Origin: Cryptomeria japonica
Lineage: Eukaryota; Streptophyta; Pinopsida; Cupressales; Cupressaceae
Length of the DNA stretch: 64,000 nt
Direction: 5' to 3'
Assembly: GCF_030272615.1 (NCBI RefSeq)
Contig: NC_081405.1
Location: 648,991,420 to 649,055,419 of the forward strand
In this document: one piece after another, positions 48,189-60,104 of the stretch
Layout: every line of letters starts with the position of its first letter
Numbering within the stretch: position 1 is the stretch's first letter
Program-made: the position numbers and the translations under genes
The notes under the pieces: generated by a model
Told to the model about the DNA's origin: nothing
The model's database searches: none
What the model saw: the letters and a program-made list of their open reading frames with translations, nothing else

Positions 48189-49780
48189 TGTAGGGGCACT
48201 TAGCCAATTTTTGGTGTGTTGATTCCAGGAGATTGGAATCATGTTGTTTTGGTTTGTAATAAGGTCAAGAGGTCTTTGAATAAGTGCTCAAATGTTTGTA
48301 AGGACCCTAAGATTTACTGTTCGGCCAATTTTGGCATATGACCTCTTAAGGGTGCCAGGTAGAGCACTTACTAGAATAAGTTGTTATTGAGTTAGAATAG
48401 GTTGGTTTGATATTATTTAGAGGTTTTTAAGGTCATTTGAATAATTTGGAAGTGACCTATGTTGGATTTGAGCAAAGTTGCTCACCTATGTAAAAAGTTG
48501 TAAAAGTTGCAAAAGTTGCTCATAGCAACTTTGCAACATTTGCACTTTCATCACCAACAGCTAGTTGGTTGTCTTTATCAGATAAAAGCATTTTGTAACT
48601 AACCCAAGACTGAGATAAGGCTTGGGAAGACCGATGAGAATGGTTGGTTGAAGAATTGAATCAAGAAGAGAAAGTTTAGCCTTTCCAAAACTGAGTTTCC
48701 AGTGACTATTGTGATTCTTGACTAGTTTGTACGGCCTGTACAGATTTTCAAGTCCAGATCAGGGCATGGAATATTAGGGAAGTGTCATATCTTTCATTTG
48801 TTGGTGGTTTGAATTTTTTAAGTGTTGTAGGTTGCAAGTTATTGGCATTTTGGGGTGCAGGCGGGTTCTAAAGACCTAAAAACCAGTGTTTGAGGACTCT
48901 ATGGCCCCTACGTAGCATTCCATGGTGGATAACCATACTAAAACCTTATGGAATGTTAGGTGGCCTTGTATATTTTTTTTTTTTTTGGTTTTAAGACAGG
49001 GAAGGCTAAACTTCAGATTTGCCACCATAACCTAGGCTTGGCACGTTGAGTTGGCAAGCATTGGGGATTATGGGCAGCAGGCCCTAGTTGGGTAAATCTG
49101 ATGGATGGGATTGAGACAAGGTTGGATGTTCAGACCTAAAACAACCACCATATTCCTTAAGAAATTGGATTGGTGAAGACATTCAAGCAAATTCCTATTT
49201 AGTAGGCTTAAAAGGAGGGAATTGGGCCTAGTAAGGGTTAGGAAGGTTGGAGACTAAACCCATGTCCGATTTTGGGATATTGTATGAAGCTTCCAAAAGG
49301 GTATTTGAAAAGATAAAGGGTTCATAGGAGTGTTCAGGACTCCTGATAGATAACTGCAAAATACCTCACTGGGAGGGCTAATTGTACTAGGTCTCCTAGT
49401 AGGCCTAAAAGAGAAGATCAGCCCTAAAGCTTGGAATTGGTAAACTCCAATGTCCTAAAGGAAGGGATAGGGTTGGAAAACTAAGGAAAATCATCCCTAA
49501 GTGTGTCATTCTTGTGTGAGTGAAGATCCTATAGTAGAGTAGGTTGGCTTTGGGTTAAGGATTGAGAGGGTGCTGGGAAGGAAGGTCTCTATTAAGGAGT
49601 GTTGGACACTCTCAAAACAAGAGGTGGTCACCTTATTCTAAGGACCTTGGGAAGGTCAGTAAGAGTGGGCCCTAAAACCCTTGGAGGGTTGGAAAGTGTG
49701 GAACCATTGGATGGTTCAAGAGACAGCTTGAAGAGACATCAAGAGTAAGCAAACCTATTAGAAAGTCTATCCACTCTACA
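48189..49780 (+). repeat. Left LTR of chromovirus A
   Basis: 1592 bp, TG...CA, about 94 percent like 62229 onward in the first 170 bp by eye. It contains a strong hairpin at 48507-48537. A T-run (48969-48987) is specific to this copy. Confidence 0.88.
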
Positions 49781-49785
49781 TCAGA

Positions 49786-49797
49786 TTGGTATCAGAT
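49786..49797 (+). other. tRNA-iMet-type primer-binding site of chromovirus A
   Basis: TTGGTATCAGA begins six bases after the LTR end; the same site is at about 63807 in the second copy. Confidence 0.75.
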
Positions 49798-49821
49798 TCA
49801 CATGATTGAAAAAAGTGGTGT

Positions 49822-50870
49822 ATGTCAAACCAAGAGGTAGAATCAGAAGCCAGCAATATGCCACCTAAGGCAATGAGTCAAGAGTCCATTAGGAAGTTGG
49901 TCCAAGACATGCTTAGTGAAGCCCAAAAAAAGACATGAAGAAAGGTAAGGGCAAGATCATGGAGTGGGGTGATGAAACTGATGATGAAGATGTAGATGTG
50001 ATAGGAGTGGTGATAGAAAAGGAGTTGGAGAAAGAGAAACAAATTATTTTGGATGCCCTTAAATCACTCAACAAAGATAGTTTAGATGGTTTACCGGTCT
50101 ATAGTGAAAGCCTAAATGGAGAAGAGTTATTGGATTGGATAGAAGCTCTGAAAAATCATTTTAAATACAAGGAGGTTGCAGAAGAAAAGAGAGTCAATAT
50201 GGCTAAGACAAAGTTGAAAGGATCAGCTCTAGTGTGGTGGAACATGATGCAAGAAGAAAGGGAACAAACCGGTAGAAAGAAGATCAACTCCTGGGAGAGA
50301 ATGAAGATCAGAATCAAAACTCAATTCCTACACCTAGATTATGAGGTGCAAATACACAAGAAGTTGATGATTTTGAAGCAAAGAGAAATGGATGTGAGTG
50401 CTTACACAGAGGAGTTCAACAAACTAACTCTAAGAGAAAGGAAGCAATAGGAATAAGTGGAGAAGGTAGCAAGGTACCTAAATGGCCTTAGACAAAACAT
50501 TCAAGATGAAATCAGCATGATGGAACCTGAGACATTCCATAAGTGTTTTCATGTGTCTTTGAGAGAAGAGGACAAGATCAAGAGGAAAGGTGAGTTCAAT
50601 CAAAGAGGCAAAGGTGGTAGAGGATTTAGAGGAAGAGGCACCTTTGGAAGGGGTCATAACTTTGGCAATAATGAAGGCAATCAATCTAAAAAATAGTGGA
50701 GATAACTTCAGCAAGAGTGGTCAGTTTAGAGGCAACTCTAGAGGAAGAAACAACTTTAGAGGTAGATTTGGTGCTCAAGGAAGAGGACCCACAGTCTTCA
50801 TCAGTAAATGATTTCATTGTCATCAAGTGGGCCACACTATGAACCAGTGTCCTGAAAAGACTTTAAGTTC
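49822..50870 (+). pseudogene. Chromovirus A Gag
   Basis: The start at 49822 (MSNQEVESEA) is taken from comparison with the tandem copy at 63843. One base is missing near 49925-49935, which shifts the frame; the frame then runs 49935-50450 with the capsid segment (YSESLNGEELLDWIEAL, ALVWWNMMQEE, TQFL). After a TAG at 50448 the coding continues to 50690 (SMMEPETFHKCF) and through an Arg/Gly-rich region. The zinc knuckle near 50812-50860 keeps CHQVGHTMNQC, but its first Cys codon is now TGA. Gag packages the element RNA. Confidence 0.82.
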
Positions 50871-51039
50871 TTATGTAGGTGAAAGGAGAACTCAATTGGT
50901 GCAGGAGGAAGATAATCAAAGTGTTACCTCACCAGTCAGCAAAGTTGGACCAGTTCTAGATGGAGAGAATCTGATGCTAAGAAGAACCTTGTTAAAGGTA
51001 TCACAGACAAAAGAACCTACTCAAAGAAAGACACTTTTT

Positions 51040-51666
51040 TAAACCACTTGCAAATCACATGGTAAGATTTGTAAGGTCATAGTAGATTTAGGGTCTACTG
51101 AGAACATTGCAGCAGTTGAGATGGTAGACAAACTTAAGTTGAAAAGGTTGCCACACACCAATCCCTATAAGGTATCTTGGTTGTGTAAAGGACAACATGT
51201 GTTAGTTGATGAGAAATATTGGGTAGACTTTGAAATTGGAGAGAATAAGGATAGAGTACTATGTGATATACTACCCATGGATGCATGCCATTTGTTGCTT
51301 GGACACCCTTGGCAATATGATGTCGAAACCATACATGATGGGGTAAAGAATTCCTATGTTATCACCAAGGAAGGAAGGAAGTTCCAAATGGATCCTTTGG
51401 TTATTCAGGGAGAAGAAAGACATGTAGGTTCAAGTGTTATGTTGCTTAGTGGGAAAGAGTTCCTAAAGGTGTTGAATCATGAAGGGAACCAAGGATGTGC
51501 CATTATGGTGAAACCAAAAGAAAGGGCAAAGACTGAACCCAAACTAGTGATACCTCAAGAAGTGAAGACCTTGCTGGACCAGTTCAAAGATATTGTTGTA
51601 AATGAGATACCAGATACTTTACCCCCATACAGAGATGTGAACCATCAAATAGACCTCATACCCTGA
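51040..51666 (+). pseudogene. Chromovirus A aspartic protease
   Basis: VIVDLGSTENIA at about 51074-51110 is the retropepsin active-site region (Leu for the usual Ser or Thr after Asp). It is followed by CHLLLGHPWQYD, a strongly conserved Gypsy protease-end motif. The frame is open 51121-51666 and stops at TGA after DLIP. Confidence 0.8.
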
Positions 51667-52560
51667 GCTACCTTGCCAAACAAAGTTGCTTACAAAATGA
51701 CACCTACTCAAAATGAGGAAATAGAAAAACAAGTGCAGGAGTTGCTAAATAAGGGGTTGATAAAGAAGATTTTAAGCCCATGTGCAATACCTATTGTTTT
51801 GGTACCTAAGAAAGATGGCAAATGAAGAATGTGCACTGACTCAAGGGCCATAAATAAGATTATAATCAGATACCGGTTTCCAATGCCAAGAATTGAGGAC
51901 CTAATGGACTACCTAAGTGGAGCTTGTTACTTATGAAAGGTGGATTTGAAATCGGGTTATCATCAAATAAGGATCAGACCTGGAGATGAGTGGAAAACAG
52001 CCTTTAAGACCAATGAGGGGCTCCGTGAATGGTTGGTGATGCCCTTTGGGCTCACAAATGTACCTAGCACCTTCATGAGACTCATGAATGAAGTGCTTGC
52101 TGAGTTTATTGGTAAATTTGTGATTGTTTATCTTGATGACATTCTGATTTTTAGCAGGTTAAGGGAGGAGCATATCAGATATTTGGATCAAGTCTTGAGG
52201 AAGCTAAATCAAGAAAAGTTGATGATCAACTTAGACAAGTGTGAGTTCTTCAAAACTAAACTAGTATATCTTGGTTTTGTAGTTTCACAAGGTTGTTTGA
52301 AAATGGATCCAGAAAAGTAGATGCAATAGTTAATTGGCCTACATCTAAGTCAATAGAAGATGTGAGAAGTTTTCATGGATTAGCTTCTTTCTATAGGAAT
52401 TTTATTAGAGGGTTTAGCCATGTATGTGCACCTATATTGAACACCATCAAAGGTGGAATGAAATGTCAGTTTAAGTGGACTAGTACAACAGACAAGGGGT
52501 TTAAGTTGTTGAAACAAAAAGTAGCAGAACTACCTTATCTTAGGCTCCCTGATTTCAATT
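51667..52560 (+). pseudogene. Chromovirus A reverse transcriptase
   Basis: KMTPTQNEEIEKQ, CAIPIVLVPKKDGK followed by TGA in place of Trp, then [33 protein letters not shown]; catalytic YLDDILIFS at about 52129-52155; and FLKMDPEK-like end with frame change near 52293. The YxDD box is intact, but several stops make it non-functional. Confidence 0.87.
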
Positions 52561-52980
52561 AGCTCTTTACTGTGGAGTGTGATGCTAGCAAGTTGGCAAT
52601 AGGAGTAGTTTTGAGTCAAGAAGGTCATCCGGTAGCATTTTTCTCTGAGAAGGTCAATGAGGCAAAACAAAAGTATTCTACCTATAACCTAGAGTTGTAT
52701 GCCATGGTACAAGCTCTTAAGAAATGGCAACATTATCTTCTCCCTAAGGAATTCATAGTCTATACTGATAACCATGCACTTAGCTTTTTGAATGGATAGG
52801 AGAAGTTACACCAAAGACACCTCAAATGGGTTGAGCACTTGCAAGCCTATACTTTTTCCATCAAACACAAGAAAGGAGTCACCAATAAGGTAGCAGATGC
52901 CTTAAGTATAAGGGTTCTTACCATCCAAGAAGTGCAGATCCAAATTGTGGAGTTAAGTGATCTCAAATACCTATACTAAG
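52561..52980 (+). pseudogene. Chromovirus A RNase H
   Basis: [45 protein letters not shown] and, past a TAG, the QRHLKWVEHLQAY and NKVADALS segments. The D-E-D catalytic pattern is kept. Stops occur at 52561 and 52797. Confidence 0.85.
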
Positions 52981-52999
52981 GTGACAAGGATTTTGGTGA

Positions 53000-53550
53000 A
53001 GCCTATGATGTTTGCACCAAGTTTGCTAATGTTTATCATATTGCATATTATGATTTTATGTTGCAGGAAGGCCTTTTGTTTAAAGGACACTTACTTTGCA
53101 TACCAGAGTGCTCTATGAGAGACAATATCATCAAGGAAAAGCATCAAGGCAGCTTACGAGGACATTTTGGTCTTGGGAAGACCTTAGAGTAGGTTGGATG
53201 GTTCTATCATTGGCCTAAAATTTAGTCAGAAGTTAGAAGGTTTGTGGAGAAATTCCCTATATGTCAGAAAGCTAAAGGAACTTCCAATAATGCAGGTTTA
53301 TATCAGCTATTGGCCATACCAACCAGACCTTGGGAATTTTTTAGCATGGACTTTGTTCTTGGTTTGCCTAGGACTCCAAGAGGGTATGACAATGTTTTTG
53401 TCATAGTGGACACATTCAGCAAGATGGCACACTTTGTGCCTTGCAAATGCACTAAAGATGCCTCCTACATAGCAAGGTTATTCTTCAAAGAGGCTATGAG
53501 GATTCATGACTTACTGCTTAGCATTGTGAGTGATAGAGACACTAAGTTTG
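53000..53550 (+). pseudogene. Chromovirus A integrase, first part
   Basis: Zinc-binding region at about 53100-53280 (HQGSLRGHFG-like, CQKAKGTSN), then the core: [29 protein letters not shown] and IVSDRDTKF. The reading frame stops being Gypsy exactly at 53550, where element B begins, and resumes at 61322. Confidence 0.85.
53546..53550. repeat. Target-site duplication GTTTG, left copy (element B)
   Basis: Identical to 61322-61326. Removing element B and one copy rejoins the integrase frame (DRDTKF then VSHFWQTL). Confidence 0.95.
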
Positions 53551-54767
53551 TGTAGCGTCCTAAAATTGCGACACTTGCAATTTCGACCGCATTTGGGTCT
53601 TCACGATGGTGATGCAACACGGAACCTGAATGGAGACCCCGAAACTTGTTCATGACATCAAAAACTGCATTTTTCAGCACCCTGGCCTGATCCTCCTTGC
53701 ACCCTGCTGTCCCTGGAGGTGGGACCATGGCGCCCAATGCCCTGGTCCCCCAAGACCATGGCGCCTAGCGCTTTGGTCCCTAGCCCTATTTTGGGCCCGG
53801 TCTCTTTTGGGGCCTCAGGTCTTTATGTTTGCAATTTAGGAAATATTGTTTCCTGGTCGGCCTAAGGTCGGAAAAATCAGTCTATCAACCCTAATTGACA
53901 AGTATATAAACTACATTTCCTCTCCCATTTTGGTAAGATGGAAAAAAGGGCGGAAGCGATACTCAAACATTCAAGCATTCAAGCATTCAAGCATTCCTTC
54001 AAGCAATTGATCATTCTAAGTCTCCATTCAAGGCTAAGTGTTGCATTCAAGACAAGGATTCAACCATTGAAGAGGAGATCACATACAACATACAACATAC
54101 AACAATATCTACACCTTCGCATGTAAGAATACAAACATTCTTACAACAAGGTATCAGTACTTGTTTACATTACAATCATTTACAACAATTTCTCATTTCT
54201 TGGTTAATTCCAAAACTGGGGTTTGACCTAAGGGAAAACCACTAATCCCTAATCCCCCAATCGTCCTCTCTTTTCTGTGTGTAGGTTGCAGGTACGCGGT
54301 TGTAATTGAAGATCTAGAATCCTTGTGCAGAGACGAACAGATCCCCCTTCGTTTCGCAGATTTTTCGGAGGACCGTGTGCATGCCAGGCGCCATCATCCC
54401 GTCAACTTTCACTCAAATTTGCAAGACAACATGGTCTCGACATTTTACTACTAATTCCAGGTCCGCAGCTTCATCCTATATCCCTATCTCTATTTATAAG
54501 CGAATCTTTCTCACTTTTCATGCATTCCTAGCTTAATCCTTTTATCCACATTCTTTACAAAAGAGGGTAGCCTTGTTGTCTTAACCCTTGAAACTCATTT
54601 AGAATCCAATCTTGCATTGTGTGGGATTGGATCTTGTGGGTTTCAACCCCTCTTTTGAATGTAAAGTCTCTCCTAAGTGAAAACCGTCAACCCTAGTGAC
54701 CTCCTTCCCCTCTCCTCGGAGTGGTGGGGGGAACACTTAGGGTTCGCTCGCGATTTTCCACTTTACA
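53551..54767 (+). repeat. 5' LTR of element B
   Basis: TGTAGCGTCC to TTTACA. It contains a GC-rich block (53710-53790) where GACCATGGCGCC and CTGGTCCCC-type words recur, and a TTCAAGCA-type short tandem near 53965-54005. Confidence 0.93.
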
Positions 54768-55946
54768 TTTTGGTGAACCCGATGTGAACATCCTTTCTGA
54801 TTATTCATGGTTAGATCTAAAAATTGGATGCCTTGATTACATTTCCATGTTTGATCTTTTGCAAATTTTAGAGGTTAATTGCATAAAAACCCTAAATTTT
54901 CTTTTTAGTAATTGAACTTGCGAAATGTCTAATTGTTAATGCTTGTTTCAGATCTACACTTCTATTGCAAATTATCAATTCATATTTGTGCTTTAATTAT
55001 GAAAATTAAGTGGTTAAGTGTCAAAACCCTAATTTTTAAAACCCTCTTGATTCAACCTTTGACCGACAATTTCACTGATTAAAACATTTCCAAATCAGCT
55101 GTAACTTTGGATTCCGCAACAAAATCATAATATCTTTCATCCCTGAAAATTTGGAAAAAAGTTGCAAGGACCGTGTGCACTCCGGGCGCCATCGTCCCCG
55201 ACATTTTTTCCGAAATTTCGGGAGCTAGATCTTACTGTATTTTTCTGCTAAAATCCAGAATTTTGGCTGATTTCATCAATTCCAACACTTTCAAAATTAA
55301 AGTCAAAGTTGGTCTAGTGATTGCTTGGATTAAGGCTTCTAATCATTCAAAAATTGTTGAAATTGAAATTTTGTGTAAAAATTGTGTTCTTACTGTCCTA
55401 AATTTGAAAAGTGTGTTGGCATTCATTCGAAATTTCAGTACTTTATTCAAATTCTTGCAATTTGTGACTTTTGAAATTAAGTGTTTAATTACACCAACTT
55501 TGATTCCCGCTTTCAAAATTGAATTTTGCGTGAAATTGAGTCAACTTTTAAAATTCAAAACTTGCATTGCTCTTAGTATTCCCTCCAAAATCATAAAATT
55601 CAAAATTTCAGTTTCCTTCTCTTTTTCAAAATTCAAATTTTGCATTTTTCAACAATCTTGGTAGGGTTCAATTTTGAGATTGCAACTTTAATTTGGCCTA
55701 TCTATAGATCGTAAAATCACTCAATTTTTTCAGATTAGCTTTAAAATCATTATAACTTTCATCCCTGAAAATTTCAAAAAAAGTTGCGAGGACCATGTGC
55801 ACTCTGTTCGCCATGGTCCCGGACATTTTTCCCGAAATTTCGGGAGATTGTCATGATTGCATTTAACAGCCTAAATCTAGGAGATTGGCTGATTTTATTG
55901 AAATTTGCTATCTCTAAATTCAAAATTTTCTCTCCCTCTCTAGTGC
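54768..55946 (+). other. Element B primer site and untranslated leader
   Basis: TTTTGGTGAACCCGATG follows the LTR end. The leader holds two copies of a roughly 110-bp segment (about 55125-55235 and 55745-55855) that share TTTCATCCCTGAAAATTT, a GGACCRTGTGCACTC core, CGCCATSGTCC and CCGAAATTTCGGGAG. A similar GGACCGTGTGCATGCCAGGC core lies in each LTR near 54374 and 60929. Open stretches here are not recognised as genes. Confidence 0.75.
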
Positions 55947-58900
55947 ATGAGTTTTACAACAATAAGCCCTACTTACACTATTCCCGTTAGACGAAGCCTT
56001 AGAATTAAGTCTTTCCAAGGTTTAATTACCGAGGAGATGGAACCTAATTTGAATGGCCTTTTTAACGAGGACACGGGTAATTCCTCTAATCCTCCTAATG
56101 ATGAAGAAGCTCTCCATGAGGTTTCTGTAGAACAACTTTCAAAATTGGATAACCAAGTTGATGATTTTCAGCAATGGATGTCTCAAGAGTATCCTGATAG
56201 TCAAGCTCTTTCATTAATTGAGGGTCTAAAACGTATGGTTCAAAGTGATAAGAATGGAATTGATATTTTGCGTGGTATTGCACACATTGTGGATTCGAAT
56301 GTGATGCCTATGAAGAGTTGTGCTGAAACTTTAGGTTATACACAACCTCCCACTCAAGTCAATCATTATGTTCCTTTAACAACTTCTATTACTAGCATAC
56401 CTACCTTTACATCAAACATAATGACTACTTCTATACAAGACATTCCCCCTATGATCACCAGTCATGGGGGCAATCCTTCCTCTTCAATTAACCCTCTTCC
56501 TTCATTCAATCTGACTTCTTCATTCATTCCTTCAATGAGTGTTCCTATTACATCTCCACAAATGAACATGACGCAAGGGGGCAATTCATTCAACCATTCC
56601 ATTCCTCCTTGTAGTGCTCCTCTTTTCCAATCATCTCCTATGACTAACTATCATAGTGTCCCACCACCTTACTCTCAATCAATACCTTCTTTCAATAACA
56701 TAATACCTCCATCACAATCTAACACGTCTAATATGAACTCTTCAACTAAAGCGACCATTAACAATCTTGCACAAACTGTCTCTTCTTTGCAGCAACAAAT
56801 TGCCTCTATGAATCAATCTAAGTTTAGTGTGCCCACATTTGATGTTGTGAGCCCACTTTCTCTTGACATTGTTCGAGCTATCCCTCCTAAACATGTTGAA
56901 ATCCCGCATTTGGAGCTTTATAATGGTAAAGGTGATCCTTTAACACATGTTAAGACTTTTCAAACAATATGTACCGATTTTGCTTATGACCAAAGGTTGC
57001 TTGCAAAACTGTTTACTAGGACATTAAGAGATAAAGCCCTACAATGGTATTGCTCATTGCCTTCTTATTCTATTACTTCTTTCAAACAACTTGCAAATGC
57101 TTTTATTCAACAATTTCAAAACAATATAAGTCCTAAAGTTACTTTGATTGATTTAATGCATTGTAAACAAGGTGTTAAAGAAAAAGTGACTGATTTCATT
57201 GGTAGATATAAGCATTTGTATGCTCAAATTTCTTTTCCAGTACCTGACAATGATATTCAAAGAATCTTTATTTCTAATTTACAAAAAGATATTCGAGACA
57301 AACTTCTGTTTTCTGAGTTTACTTCTTTCCAACAGTTGTGTGCAACTCTTCACAATTATCAACTGACTGTGAGTCAAATGGAACAAGCAAATCCTATGGC
57401 TCCGAGTGATAAGGGTGATAGTAGTAAACAACCATTTGGGAAGTTTAAACTGAATAGAGAGTCCGTTAAATTCAATGAAAACATCATCAACAACAATGTG
57501 AATGCAGCATCAGGTGTGCCTCCTATTTCTAAGTTTTTCAAGAAAGAAAGAAAGTTTACTCCTTTGAATGAATCATTGCATAGTATTATGAATAAGTTAT
57601 TGGAACAAAATGTGCTTACTCTTCCTCCTATAAAGCAAATTGATCCTAAAAAGATTAATTCACCCTATTTTGATAACAAATCTTTTTGTCAATTTCATCG
57701 TCAACCTGGGCATGATACTGAAAAAAGTTTTGCTTTAAAGGGTAAAATTCAAGATTTGATTGATAATAATACTATCTCTGTTTCATGAGTGAATGATAAA
57801 GGCAATACATCTGTAGCTCCTCCTAACCAAAATCTTAAGATTTTTACTGATCCATTACCTTCTCATACCTCTAATGTGATTGAGACTAATGATTCCTCTT
57901 TCTCATCTGATGGTCTTGTGTCTATGACTCCTAATGTGATTAACTTTGTAGAGCAGCAAGAAAACCCTAAAGAACCTTCCATCACATTTGATTCTAGTGA
58001 AACTATCAGGGCACCTGATGGTCCTTTATACATAGTTGCAAAAGTCAAGAATACACCTTGTCGTGGAGTGCTTATTGATCCTTCGTACATGGTTAATGTT
58101 ATTACTGAAGAATTCCTTTTTACTTTGCAATTAAATCAAGTGATCTATGACAAAACAGATGTGATTGTGAAATTATTTGATGCATTTTCTTCTCCTGCAA
58201 TTGGTTCTATTACATTACCTATTGAGGTCCATAACAAATCCCTTGATGTGAGCTTTGCTATCATTCCATCATCTAAACAATTTCGTGTGAAGCTAGGCTA
58301 TCCTTGGCTATCTTCCATGAAAGCTATTGCTTCTCCTATTCACAAGTGTTTGAAATTTCCCCATAATGGTGAAGTTGTTACTGTCAATCATAGTCTCTTT
58401 AAACCAGCTGAAAGAACTTCTAGCGTTCCTATTGATTATTTTTGGCCTAAACAATTCCAATCTCTTCCACCGTGAAATGATCATCTTTTCAAATCTTATC
58501 AAAAGTGGAAAACAGATATGATCCTATCGCTAAGTGAACCTAGAACACCCAAACTTGATATTCCTATCGTTCTTGAGAAGGAAGTTCTTCCTTTGAAAGA
58601 TAAAACTAATGTCTTTCCTCAAGATGATTCCCAACCCATCCCTATGGATGTGACTATGTTTATGCCTAATAAAATTTCTAAAAGTAGACCTATACCTCCT
58701 CGTCATGATGGACTGGGTCTCCTTCCTAAACCAAACATTCCTCCTTTATATGGAGCAGTTCCTCCTCCTTCCTCTTATGGAGAGAAGAGACCTTCCTCTT
58801 CTCCTATTATCCAGCCTAAGAGACCACAACCTAAACACCCAAATAATAAGGATGAGAACATTCCTCCTCCTCAATCTTCTCCACTTCCTACTAAGACTAG

Positions 58901-59360
58901 ATGAAATCGTTCTGCACGTGAACGCCGACGAAAGCGTCATCTTAGAGCTCAAGAAGCTGCTTCTCAAACTTTGCAATCCCCAAAAACACCTTCAACAAGC
59001 ATTATTCCATTTTCTCCAAAATCTCCTAAACATAAGATGCATGATGGTCTTGATCCTGTGCGAGTTAAAGATCCTATTTTTATAAATCTTGATGATGATA
59101 TAGATGAAAATGTTACTCCTCTTTCTTTTGATAGTGAATATGAACTTGTTGATATTGATAACCATTTATCTAACGAATTTTCTAAAGCACTTATCCTAGC
59201 TCCTAGACAAGAACAATGTGGCTTGGAACATGAACATAGCCCTTGTTTGGATCTCATGATAGCTCCATCTGCTGTGTTGGATGTTCCTCCTCTAGCGTGT
59301 TCCCTACCTTCCCTAAATATTGATCAGCAAGATCAGGGGGTAGATGATGTGCAAGACTAG
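55947..59360 (+). pseudogene. Element B Gag-protease polyprotein, three in-frame TGA
   Basis: One frame of 1,138 codons broken only by TGA at 57786, 58473 and 58902. Residues about 310-480 are a Retrotrans_gag capsid (HLELYNGKGDP, DKALQWYCSLP, VTLIDLMHCKQGVKEKV). The knuckle CQFHRQPGHDTEKS follows, with Ser where a final Cys is expected. After the first TGA comes a retropepsin-like region: CRGVLIDPSYMVNVI (active-site Asp kept, next residues changed) and KLGYPWLSSM. The last 250 residues are Pro-rich, then basic (RERRRKRH), then acidic. Each stop would be Arg if CGA had changed to TGA. The ATG at 55947 is the first in frame. Gag would form particles and protease would mature them. Confidence 0.85.
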
Positions 59361-60104
59361 TTTCATTAGCATAGCAGACTCTCTCCTCCTCTCTTTTGTT
59401 ACTTCTTCTATGTGTTATTCTCATTCTTCTATTTGTTGTCCTTAGTGTTGTCTACTTGAGGATGATGCAAAGCATTGAGATCTCTTTTGGTCTCTCTCAT
59501 GTTGACTCAAAAGACACATGTGTTCCCTTCTTCTAGGTGACCTTCCTTGATTGGGGAATGAAGAACAATTATGCATACATACATATGATATACATGAATT
59601 ATCATACAGCATATTGACCCCGAGGAAAGCGAAGTCACCTTGTGATTTGTGTTTTATGTCTATTATCCTTGGTTTTATCTCACACTTGGGGGCTAAATCT
59701 TTGTGATAACGTGCTCCTTTCCCTTCTCATTTCTTATGTATATCACTACCTTAAAGCAATCACCCTCGTTGAGGCATGTGCGATCGCTTTAACGTAGGGG
59801 GGCGTACACCCCATCTATCCCTTCAAGATACTTGAAAATTTCTTGGCGAACTTAGCTTTGCCTTGAAAATTTTTGGTATTTTTCTTACATGACTCATAGT
59901 GAGGGAACCTTACTACTAACAGTCATGGTTCTCCCTCGTGATCTTCCCTTTTACTTTGTCAATCAAAGTAGTAAGATCCTTAGTCCACTGGGGGCTTGGT
60001 GTGTCTTGCCTCCTTGACGTGGTGAAAGTCTTTCAATGTTGTTTCCTTGTACTTTACCGGTAGTATGAGCGTACGCTTATACTCCCACTAAAGTGGGGGC
60101 TAAA
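59361..60104 (+). other. Element B 3' untranslated region and polypurine tract
   Basis: No ORF of note. It ends ACTAAAGTGGGGGCTAAA (60087-60104), the polypurine tract, immediately before the 3' LTR. A similar TTGGGGGCTAAA-like CTTGGGGGCTAAAT occurs at about 59684-59697, and GGGGGCTTGGTG near 59991. Confidence 0.75.

Noticed and set aside
49786-49800. tRNA gene at TGGTATCAGA sites
   Set aside because: These are short primer-binding sites next to LTR ends; no tRNA body follows.
55173-55664. 163-codon open frame in the element B leader as a gene
   Set aside because: Composition is low-complexity Phe/Ile/Lys from AT-rich sequence, with no motif. It overlaps the repeated leader segment.
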